Shown here piece by piece: positions 24,713-35,200 of a DNA stretch of 64,000 bases; within the stretch, counting starts at the first letter, position 1, and every line of letters begins with the position of its first letter. A program made the position numbers and the translations under genes. The DNA is from Symbiodinium kawagutii (lineage: Eukaryota > Sar > Dinophyceae > Suessiales > Symbiodiniaceae), in NCBI GenBank assembly GCA_009767595.1, contig VSDK01010590.1, forward strand, positions 1 to 64,000, in the 5' to 3' direction. The notes under the pieces are model-generated. The model did not search any database. It had not been told where the DNA came from and saw only the letters and a program-made list of their open reading frames with translations.

Positions 24713-24758
24713 GGCTATGGCCATGGGTCAAGCAGTTAACCAACCAACCAATGGTTAA
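24713..24758 (+). mobile_element. Family A TIR element, left-end remnant
   Basis: GGCTATGGCCATGGGTCAAG followed by AGTTAACCAACC, as in the 63740 copy, but no matching right end is found. Probably truncated or decayed. It immediately follows an open, GC-rich frame. Confidence 0.5.
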
Positions 24759-25239
24759 TGGTTATAATAGAGGATGAGAACCAACTTGAACCAACATGTT
24801 AACCAGCCATTCTTAACCAGTTAAGTGGACAACCAGCCATTCTTTGGTTGATGATTGTCCGAATGGCTGGTCAATGCAAAATGGTCGAGGTTCATGAAGT
24901 GGGGATTGGACGTGTCACAGAAATTGTGATGATAGGTGGCTTTTGAAGGCTGCTCAACCGGTCGGCAATGCCTTTCAGGAAATTAGGATCGGACTGCGCC
25001 AGGGGCAGCTGCCGGTTTCGGATTTTGACGTTTAGTAGAAATGCTTTTCTGAGGACTTTCTCATGATTCACAACAACCCCAGGCAAGCTACCAAGCTCTC
25101 AGCGAGCAACACAAGTTGAAAATTTAGATGACGCTGCCCAAAGTGGACCATCTCACCAGACAGCTTGATGAAGTAGAATGTCACAAGCGGCTCTCAAAAA
25201 ATGTCCTCGAGACGCCACACAGGGTGCCGGTTTCCTAAG

Positions 25240-25325
25240 GGCAACCAGGGCAAGCAACGGTCTTCAGGACTCTCCGGCTGCAATTGACCGCTGTGAAAGC
25301 TTTTCGGGTCATTCTTAGTCGCAAG
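25240..25325 (+). CDS. Candidate exon, unknown protein
   Basis: CCTAAG|GG acceptor and CGCAAG|GTGAGC donor; the frame reads QPGQATVFRTLRLQLTAVKA then FRVILSRK. Not recognised. Confidence 0.4.
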
Positions 25326-25530
25326 GTGAGCTGGTGGCGCCCCAGTGAGCTTGGTTCATGCTGGTGACAATCGTGGTTCCACCAGTGCTTGATGGTTAAT
25401 GCTGGTATTGCTGATTAATGCTGGTTGATAGTGCTTGATGATGCTCACTATCGTGCTCAATGCATGCAAAATGCTGGTCGCTCAGCTGGTTAACAGCCGG
25501 TTGTTTGAGCAGTCTAAATGGCTGTGCCAG

Positions 25531-25608
25531 GCCGATTGGCTCGCAATTCTGCCACCAAGACCAGGACGCTGGGCCGATGTCGAAGTGGAAGGGTTTGAAG
25601 CGGCTTAG
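25531..25608 (+). CDS. Possible terminal exon of the upstream gene
   Basis: TGCCAG|GCC acceptor, then ADWLAILPPRPGRWADVEVE and GFEAA followed by TAG. The same frame is open upstream to 25455 (QLVNSRLFEQSKWLCQ), so the exon may be longer. If the stop is real it marks the 3' end of the gene upstream of the prenyltransferase, leaving about 3 kb between genes. Not recognised. Confidence 0.42.
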   Translation, partial: ADWLAILPPRPGRWADVEVEGFEAA

Positions 25609-26042
25609 TTTGTTGATGAACATGGGTGATCTATTGAAAGAAAGATGAACATGGTTGATGTGTTGGTTGATGAACAGGTGATGACATGGAAACATATAAT
25701 TAGTAGTGGCTTGAGCTGTTAGCTGATGAACTGTTAGCTGTTGATGGGAGATCACATTTTGATATATTTTGATGGAAGATCACTACATATTTCCCGCAAC
25801 ATGCGGGACCTATTCATAAATCACTAGCGATATTTGATTGACCATGGTCAAGCAGTCCTAAACAGTTGGCTGATGAAAAGGTCTCAGTGAGTTATCGAAC
25901 TGGTTGGGCAGAACGATGCAAAGGCAAGCGTATGGCGTGTGCTTGAGCTGCCAACGGTTCAGCGGTGTTGAGGCTCCCCAGCCAGGCTGACTCATTGTGT
26001 TGTATCAGACCCCAACACCAACATGTAAACATACAGCCTGGT

Positions 26043-26148
26043 CTGGCTGGTGGTTTGATTGACATATGTTTTTTTTTCCCAAACGTGATTATTAACAGAT
26101 GGTTGATTGACAAGCATATTTTTCATAGGGTTTGAAACCACCAACCAG
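26043..26148 (+). mobile_element. Family C TIR element with 4-bp duplication
   Basis: 106 bp. Left CTGGCTGGTGGTTT, right AAACCACCAACCAG, flanked by TGGT (26039-26042 and 26149-26152). Internal TTTTTCCCAAACGTGATTAT and GGTTGATTGACAAGCATAT are shared with other copies. Confidence 0.85.
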
Positions 26149-26149
26149 T

Positions 26150-28140
26150 GGTAGTTGGTTTGTGAGAAATATACTGCCTATCATTTTGATCAATCATGGT
26201 TGGACTTGTGTTGATCACCGGTGGGCACCTTGAATTCCTGGAATGAACAGCTACCGATCATATCATCACTTGTCATCATTGATCGTCATCACTCAAGCAT
26301 GAGTTCATCATGATCAATGCCATCTTTGCTGTATATCCCTCCTATTCCCTACTTTTAATGGGAGACCATTGTATAGTCAGTGGATGGCTAAGTTTGGATC
26401 AAGTATTATCGATGTTGAACAATGATGATTCCCGTCGTATTATCATCATGCTATCAATAAATAAATGATAATTGTATAATCTATGAATTTACATTTATTA
26501 ATCTATACATTGTATTTTCACTTGCTATTATCCTCCACTGTTGTTGATTACTACGTTGCTGCCAGGACACCAGAGGCCGTCGTCGCGAATGGTGTGGGGC
26601 CTAGCCGCCCCTGTAAACGATGCCACCGAGTCATTGGTTGCATTTAGTTGGTTTTCAGTGGTGTGGTAGCGGATATCAACCAGATTAAACCAGCAATGAT
26701 GGTCAATTCTCGATTCCTAAATGATATATGGTTCTTACTAGTCAATACACAGTTGGCTGGCTGGCCGGGTTGAACGGGCCGCTGGCTGGCTGGCTGGTTT
26801 GTTGGTTGTGCCACGTTCAGTGGTGTGTTTCACGGATGCATGATTCAACCAAGTTGGTTGGGTTGGTCAAGGTGGTTTTGGTTGGTTGGGTCGTACTGGT
26901 TGTCAATAATACAAAATATATAATACTATTCAACAAATATTTAATTCTTACAATCAACTATACCAATCCAAAAACAATATAGTGATGTAGATCACAGGAT
27001 CTATCATATCAATCATCGATGAACATCGATCAGCCGCGATGTAAAAGCAGAGATCCCAACAGCTTGTGATGGTTGATATGGGATGCTCAATGGTAGTGGT
27101 GGTGAACCTCATATCACCAGCAGTGACCTATGGCCATTGGGCATTATGACCCCAAAATTGTGATCAGTGTCGCGGTGACCAAGGGCATCGTAAGCAACCA
27201 ACCCAACCAGTCAACCAACCCTAGCCAGCCAACCAACCAACCTTTCTTCCAACCCAGCGAACCCAACAAACCCAACGAACCCAACGAACCCAAAGAACCC
27301 AACCAACCACCACCCCTGCCGGCACTGCCTACTCCACAGTCGCTCCCAGGCACATCAACTGCTGGAATCGGAGTGCTTGAGCTCAACCACGGGGGGATCC
27401 CTGGTTCGTAACTAGTGGAGAATCGGTTGTGATCGGTCAATGAATGATAACCCTGGTTGGTTACAATCAGGATTAATAATCATTGATCAATTGATCGTGG
27501 AGAAAGTCCTCTATCATCAATGGTCAAGAAGTCTTATAAGCTGAGTTAACCGACAGTTGGTTAATCGACTAGAATCCGAAATTGGTCAAACTTCTTTGGC
27601 TTCTAGGGATTGTGAATCATTCTGGGAGTATTCGCCATGTGGCCGCTGTCGTTGACGTCACTACAACAACTGCAGAGAGCCACGTTTGGATATCTCAAAG
27701 AGTCTTGTGATTGTTCGTGGTTGCTTAGTAATACTAGAAGTGGATGCACAATCATGCACCTTTAGATCGAATGGACAGAAAACATATGAACATATACAAC
27801 AGTTATAGAAACCCAAACACTAGAAGATTTCAGCCTGAATAATTGCAGGATACTCACTTGTGTTCTTGACCATGTGCGCAGTTTTGGTCGCTTCTAGCCC
27901 TAATCGGTAACAGTGTTGGGAACGTATAGCTCACACACACACCTGAAACGGCGCTCTTTGTTGGTAATTACTGTAAACGTATCCGCTAGTTTGTCATCCA
28001 TTTGGGAGCCATTCTGAGCTGTCAAATATTTGGAAACATTTGAGGATCAATCCAGGTCAGAACTTGCTGTGGCATGGTACTTTCCAGCAGACTTGAGGCG
28101 GTAACATGAGGGCTCTTTAACAACTGAAAGACTTTGAGCT
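26150..28140. other. Probable intergenic filler 5' of the prenyltransferase gene
   Basis: Holds a small GC island at about 26567-26620 (CTGCCAG|GACACC), a CCAACCAACC/GAACCCAACGAACCC repeat tract at 27200-27310, and a proline-rich patch at 27310-27400. If the stop at 25608 and the start near 28651 are right, this is intergenic; no promoter motif can be named. Confidence 0.4.
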
Positions 28141-28179
28141 GCCTATGATATCCATGATATCCTGTTCTTCTGAGGGATT

Positions 28180-28272
28180 CTGTGGTTCCAGGGAATTCCA
28201 AGATGTCCAAAAGGGACAGTATCATGGCGCCTTCGAAACATTCGAGCAGTCAAGTTTCTTCGCCGTACCTGG
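28180..28272 (+). CDS. Candidate exon-like frame, unknown protein
   Basis: GTTCCAG|GGAATT acceptor and CCTGGGAAG|GTTCTT donor; the frame reads EFQDVQKGQYHGAFETFEQS then SFFAVPGK. It lies just 5' of the prenyltransferase gene and cannot be assigned to it by alignment. Confidence 0.3.
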
Positions 28273-28650
28273 GAAGGTTCTTAAACAAATTGACTGCTCG
28301 ATGGTCCAGTGCAATGGTCGATGTTGGAATCCTCCACCCAGTAACTTGTGCAAAATCGTAGCTGGTCATGGTGCTTTGCGCAGGCGAACCCAGCTACGTC
28401 ATGGCCCAAGGGAAAACCTGCATATACCACAGAGTACCCAGAGGAGTGGGGGGCTGGGAGGCTGGGAGGCTGGGAGGCTGGATGGATATCATAAACTTGA
28501 TTGTTGCAGGTTGGATCCGTGATGCGGTTGCTTGATCTCCACCCTGGTAGGATTTCAACCGTCGATTCTTTGGCAAAGTGGCAGGGATACATGGCAGGCT
28601 GCCAGGGTGCGGGCGATGATGCCGTTCATGGGGCCCATGCTGATGACTTC

Positions 28651-29231
28651 ATGGATCTTCATGGTGTGCCCATAGCTTGCTGCTGGACTCTGGACAGCCA
28701 GGAGTACGACCTCTCTGACCCCAAAGCATCCTTCGAGAAGGTGGGCCGAATTCACTTCATTGGAATCTTCATGAATTTTCTTTGCTTCCTTCACAATCCG
28801 TGCACCCAATCCTTGAACTGTTGCGTTTATAAGGTAAGCATTGGATTTCCTCAAAGCTGTCTCCTTTACCCCTTGAGGTGGGCCGAATGATCCTCAAGGA
28901 GATGGTGGGTGAGCTGCCAGGCGGAAGCCACGAGAACAAACAGGGGAGCCACCAGCCACCGATGGTTGGGGAACCGCTGCCAGGCCTTTATGAATTGCCT
29001 TCCAAGGAGGCGCCTGCCGCAGGGGTTGGCACACTGGCAGAATCAACTGCAGAAATTACATACTGTAAACCAACAAAAATCCATAGCTGGCCATTAACTT
29101 ATGAATGACCAACGCTTGAGCAGCATGATGAATCAATGATCACGAATTGATCATGCTTGAACAACTAACCCTAGCGGCTTGAACCACTCGAGACAGGTCT
29201 CCTGGGTTGAACGATCCTTGGAGTACAACAC
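28651..29231 (+). other. 5' exon cluster of the prenyltransferase gene
   Basis: Four short exons separated by introns of 137, 63 and about 185 nt. Frame: MDLHG start, SDPKASFEK, then [15 protein letters not shown], then LYELPSKE, then [11 protein letters not shown] with the last codon split. This aligns with the poorly conserved N-terminal helices of eukaryotic FPP synthases, which end in a W....LxYN motif just before GGKxNRG. The open frame continues upstream to 28501, so a longer 5' exon or a trans-splice acceptor further up is possible. Confidence 0.7.
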
Positions 29232-32200
29232 GCAGCTTGAAGCAATGGAATGGTGCCAGGATTGCTTTATGATGGTTGGCAAGGGGGTAGTAGCGACTAA
29301 AGTGTATAATAGATGTGAATAGTGATTGACGGTTTGGAATCTTTCTAAATGTGGTTCGCGACGATCAACAATGGTACTTGTTAGTAGTGGTCGATAGATG
29401 CTAGCATTGGTCAATAGATGGTAGTGGCTCATAGATGTTCGTAGTGATTCATGATGATTAGTGATGGTTGGTACACAGGGGTTGTAAATACTATGTGAAT
29501 AGTGATCGATAATAGTTTATCATTTTTCTTGATGTGGGTAGTGATGATGAATGGTCGAATTTGCTTAGTTCTGGTCATCAACCAAGTTTGACCCCACCTT
29601 GGTGTCGAATCACCAGATGTTGCCACAGAAGTGGGTGCAGAATGGTTGCAAAGCAACAGGTTTCTGAGTTTTAAACATGTGATTGTTTCTCCCAATGGGG
29701 CTACCCCCAAATCATCCCAATCCCAATCCTTTTCAGTCATAAGCCAATCAGAACTTTGGGATTCGCCTGTGACTTGAGAAACGACCATAGTCCCTAAATC
29801 CAGGACCATGGCAGTGCCACGATTTCCAAGGCAAGGCGGCAAGATGAACAGAGGATTAATCGTGGTGGAAACGGGTGTCGCACTCATGAAGCACCAGGTG
29901 GGGCTCCGCTGCTGATTTCTCGTCCAGGTCATGCCAATCAACCGTCAGTAACCACTACTCAACCATGAGATGTGGTTCACAATTCATGAGGCCATGGGTG
30001 AAGTTTCTGTGCTTTGAACTGATTTGTAGTTGCCAAGTTGATGTGTTTTTTTTGTTTGCTCCCCAAGATTGGTAGGTTAGGCTTGTACCTACATCTAATC
30101 CTATATCTAACAATCCCAGGTATTTCTCCATGATTTGCCGCCCGTCACCACGTCAAGCTAACAGGTATTCATGCTATCGACCGTCCATAGTTGGCATTGA
30201 TCATCGCTGGCTGGTGGTTTTATGCTTGTGCTTTTGATAATGGTAAACAATAGGGAATCACCAACAACAAGGCTGACACAATTATGATTGTTTGTGGCTT
30301 GAGGTTTTAATCATTTTCGAGTTTCCCTAATATTTAGGGCTGGTTGGTTGATTAAGTGCTTTTTTTTTCAGGGTGGGTTGAAACATATTGAAATCTGTTC
30401 AAACCACCAGAAACCGCCGATACATATGTAGACCATGATCAGCCATCAGAAAGGGTCTTTAAACAAGATGAAGCCCACGAACCCGAATGCTCACACTCTT
30501 GGTCGGACTCTCTTGGTAAGACACTCTTGGTGGGACACTCTTGGTGGGACACTCTTGGTGAGACACTCCTGGTAAGACACTCTTGGTGAGACACTCTTTG
30601 TAAGACACTTTTGGCGAGACACTCTAGGTGTGACACTCTTTGCAAGACACTCGTTGTGGGACACTCTTTGTGAGACACTCTTTGTAAGACACTTTTGGCG
30701 AGACACTCTAGGTGTGACACTCTTTGCAAGACACTCGTTGTGGGACACTCTTTGTGAGACACTCTTTGTAAGACACTTTTGGCGAGACACTCTAGGTGTG
30801 ACACTCTTTGCAAGACACTCGTTGTGGGACACTCTTTGTGAGACACTCTTGGTGAGACACTCTTGGTGAGACACTCTTGGCAAGACACTCTTGGCAAGAN
30901 NNNNNNNNNNNNNNNNNNNNNNNNNNNNNNNNNNNNNNNNNNNNNNNNNNNNNNNNNNNNNNNNNNNNNNNNNNNNNNNNNNNNNNNNNNNNNNNNNNNN
31001 NNNNNNNNNNNNNNNNNNNNNNNNNNNNNNNNNNNNNNNNNNNNNNNNNNNNNNNNNNNNNNNNNNNNNNNNNNNNNNNNNNNNNNNNNNNNNNNNNNNN
31101 NNNNNNNNNNNNNNNNNNNNNNNNNNNNNNNNNNNNNNNNNNNNNNNNNNNNNNNNNNNNNNNNNNNNNNNNNNNNNNNNNNNNNNNNNNNNNNNNNNNN
31201 NNNNNNNNNNNNNNNNNNNNNNNNNNNNNNNNNNNNNNNNNNNNNNNNNNNNNNNNNNNNNNNNNNNNNNNNNNNNNNNNNNNNNNNNNNNNNNNNNNNN
31301 NNNNNNNNNNNNNNNNNNNNNNNNNNNNNNNNNNNNNNNNNNNNNNNNNNNNNNNNNNNNNNNNNNNNNNNNNNNNNNNNNNNNNNNNNNNNNNNNNNNN
31401 NNNNNNNNNNNNNNNNNNNNNNNNNNNNNNNNNNNNNNNNNNNNNNNNNNNNNNNNNNNNNNNNNNNNNNNNNNNNNNNNNNNNNNNNNNNNNNNNNNNN
31501 NNNNNNNNNNNNNNNNNNNNNNNNNNNNNNNNNNNNNNNNNNNNNNNNNNNNNNNNNNNNNNNNNNNNNNNNNNNNNNNNNNNNNNNNNNNNNNNNNNNN
31601 NNNNNNNNNNNNNNNNNNNNNNNNNNNNNNNNNNNNNNNNNNNNNNNNNNNNNNNNNNNNNNNNNNNNNNNNNNNNNNNNNNNNNNNNNNNNNNNNNNNN
31701 NNNNNNNNNNNNNNNNNNNNNNNNNNNNNNNCACCACACCAACACACCACACCACACCGCACCAACACACCACACCAAGACACCACGCCAACACACCACA
31801 CCAACCCACCACACCAACACACCAGTGCAGAATCTATTGCGCCTGCCACGCAAAGTGGACTTGGGACACGTCATGGGACATGCTGAGATGCTACAAAGTG
31901 CCACGCCTGTCCCCAATGGTACGGGGACCTGACTGCCGACCACACCAACACACCAGTGCAGAATCTATTGCGCCTGCCACGCAAAGTGCACTTGGGACAC
32001 GTCATGGGACATGCTGCGATGCTACAAAGTGTTACGCCTGTCACACAAAACAAGGTTGCAGCTCACGCAAAGCCACGCAAAATGACCACCTCCACACGCT
32101 TCCCCCAATGGTACGGTCGGTGAGTCAGTCTTTGTAAGACACGCTTGGTGAGACACTCTTGGTAAGACACTCTCTTCCCACACCACACCACACCACACCA

Positions 32201-35200
32201 CACCACACCAACACACCACACCACACCACACCACACCAACACACCACACCAAGACACCACACCAACACACCACACCAAGACACCACGCCAACACACCACA
32301 CCAACCCACCACACCAACACACCAGTGCAGAATCTATTGCGCCTGCCACGCAAAGTGGACTTGGGACACGTCATGGGACATGCTGAGATGCTACAAAGTG
32401 CCACGCCTGTCACACAAAGCAAGGTTGCAGCTCACGCAAAGCCACGCAAAATGACCACCTCCACACGCTTCCCCCAATGGTACAAGGACCTCACTGCCGA
32501 CCACACCAACCCACCACACCACCACACCAGTGGAGAATCTATTGCGCCTGCCACGTAAAGTGTACTTGGGACACGTCATGGAATATGCTGAGATGCTACA
32601 AAGTCCCACGCCTGTCACGCGAAACAAGGTTGCACGACACGCCAAAACGCCAAACCACGCAAACTGACCACCTCACACGCTTCCCCCAATGGTACGGGGA
32701 CCTGACTGCCGACCACAGCCACCCACCACACCAGCACACCAGTGCAAAATCCCTTGCGCCTGCCACGCAAAGTGGACTTGGGACACGTCATGGAATATGC
32801 TGAGATGCTACAAAGTCCCACGCCTACGACACGCCAAAACCACGCAAAATGACCACCTCCACACGCTTCCCCCAATGGTACGGGCCTTACGGCCCTACCG
32901 CGAACGGCGACAAACGGTTGCGACCGGCTGCGAACACTTGCGAACACTTGCGAACACTTGCGAACACTTGCGGTCGTAAACGCAACGTCCAGCGAACACG
33001 TCTCCACCCCCAGACCCCCACTATGAAACGAGAACCCGTGCTACGCATTCGGGAATTAAAAAAGGTCAACCGATCATCATCGAGCATCATTATGTCACTA
33101 TGCTATCCATTTACATGCCGTATTGTTAGCTATTGCCCCTGATCGTTAACCAGCAGTGACCGTCATCAATCCTCATCAACCATCAATTAACATCAATTAG
33201 ATTTAATTAACCTTTCATCAACCATTTGTTAAACATCATCAACTATCAACCATCAACCATCAATCATCATTCACTTAACCTTTCATCAACCATCATTCAA
33301 CCATCACACAGGCATCATTTAACCATCATCTAACCATCGTTTAACCGTCATTTGACCATCATCTAACCATGAACGATCCACCAAGCATCAACCAACCATC
33401 CTCCAATCCTTGCCAGGGCCGCGAGCCCAGCAACGCTGACCTCCATCGCTTCGCGGTGCTGGGCTGGGCCGTGGAGTATCTCCAGGCACGGCTGGCGCAA
33501 GCCATGGGTGGAAGCCATGTCCGGTTGGATCTTTCAAGGTGTTGTAAGGATTTACTGGGATTTATAGGGATTATAAGAGATGATAATCAATCAATAGTGG
33601 ATTTATTAGGATTTATTGGGATTTAGAGACCCATATGATAGGATAATAGGATGTTTATAATCAATAACCCACTAGATATTGGGATTTATAGGGATTATAG
33701 TGGGTAATAATAGTAGATGATACTCAACAGTAAGACCCATACGGTGATCTTAACTGGATATAGGTGAGATGTTGGTGAATGGATGGTAGATATTGCCAAG
33801 TTAGGTCAATATGGCTATGGGTCAATATTAACCAACCAATTTCATTGTTGATAATAAGCAAGAATCACAGGGAATCAATGGTTAATGATGGGGGAACCAG
33901 GGGTACAGGGTTTTGACCCAAAGCCATATGGTGGTTTCTCAAGCCACAGAGGACCCCAAAATGAATGGTTTACTACTAAAAAATGATAAAAAATGTAATT
34001 TTGGATGACTTGGGGGTACTCCCTTTCAAGCTATGGCGAGTTTGACATCGAGATTGATGCTGAATCCTCATGACTCAATTGATCATTAAATCAAGAAGAT
34101 GACTCACTGAGATTGATGATTGATTTAAAATCAGATGATGGTCAAGATGATGTTGATGAGTGATCATTCAATCAGTTGATCATGGTCCATCAAGATGATA
34201 TCCTTGGAGTTTTAACATCTTCGGATCCACCACTTGGTTTTTCAACGGCGGTGAAGACCTCCCGACAATGCCATGCTTGGCACTGCTGCGCCGCTGCGCC
34301 GTGGCAAGGCCTGCATGCTGATGGCCGACGACATGATGGATGGATCCGTGACTCGCAGAGGCAATCCCTGCTGGTACAGGCGCAGGGGATTTGCTCCGTG
34401 GCATGGATGGTGGGTGGTGGGTGGTTCATCGGCTTAGCCCATAAGTTGCAGGAAAGATCTTGGATGGTGGATCATCAGAGTTCAAAACTAGCCCATAAAG
34501 TTGGAGACGGAACTGCAAACTGCGAACTGTGACGTGGCTGATCAGATTTCAAGTCTACTTTTGGATGGTTGAGAGGTCAGATTGCGATCCCCACTGCCCC
34601 GACCACTGGACCAGTGTTGCCAGAGGAAAAATTGAGTGGAGTTTTGAAGCTGTGAGTTGTGATATGTTCGTTGCATGCCGTTGCTGTATGAGCGTGCCTG
34701 AGTTTTGCGCGCCAAGATAGACCTCAAACAAATTTGCAGCAGAAAATCAGATTTGGCACTTTTGACTGATGGCCAGGAACCTTTTTCGGCTGCGATGTTC
34801 AGGATCACAACATCGACAACACAACTCGCCTGAAGTTTAGCGATCAAAGATGCCACAATTTGTATATGGTAGATCCACATTTTATACAGTAATAAACCCT
34901 CCATATTTGATGGTAAATCAACAGCTATTTATTGGAAATCCAATGGTGGTGTATGAAAATGGATCTACCATTACCAAGATGTTCCAATCTTTGGAGGTGC
35001 CCATCCATCACAACATGTTTGTTTCCCCAACTTTCGGCCGAGATGAACCCGTGAGGCTGCCAGAAGTTGGGCTGCTGAACACCAACGATTTCCTGATGGT
35101 GGAGATGTACGTGGCTCGTCAGGATTTCTGGAGATCCTAACTAATTGGTGGCTGAAAAATGCTGGAAAATGGTTCATAGCTATTGGTTAGTTAGCCGGTG

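Larger units (their letters stand above)
29898..33416 (+). other. Large repeat-filled intron of the prenyltransferase gene
   Basis: About 3.5 kb between the GGKMNRG exon and the [11 protein letters not shown] exon. It contains a composite family C element, the 14-bp minisatellite, an 832-N gap, CCACA-rich low complexity, five diverged long repeats, a short GCGAACACTT array and a CATCAACCATCATTAACC-type tract. No exon of the gene is missing from it by family alignment. Confidence 0.8.

Noticed and set aside
28555..28854. Minus-strand frame of 99 codons that looks protein-like
   Set aside because: It is antisense to the first prenyltransferase exon; + strand splice sites and family alignment explain the region.
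30439..32137. Open frames of 330-457 codons on both strands across 30.4-32.1 kb
   Set aside because: They read through 832 N and through minisatellite sequence; most of each translation is undetermined and the rest is repeat.
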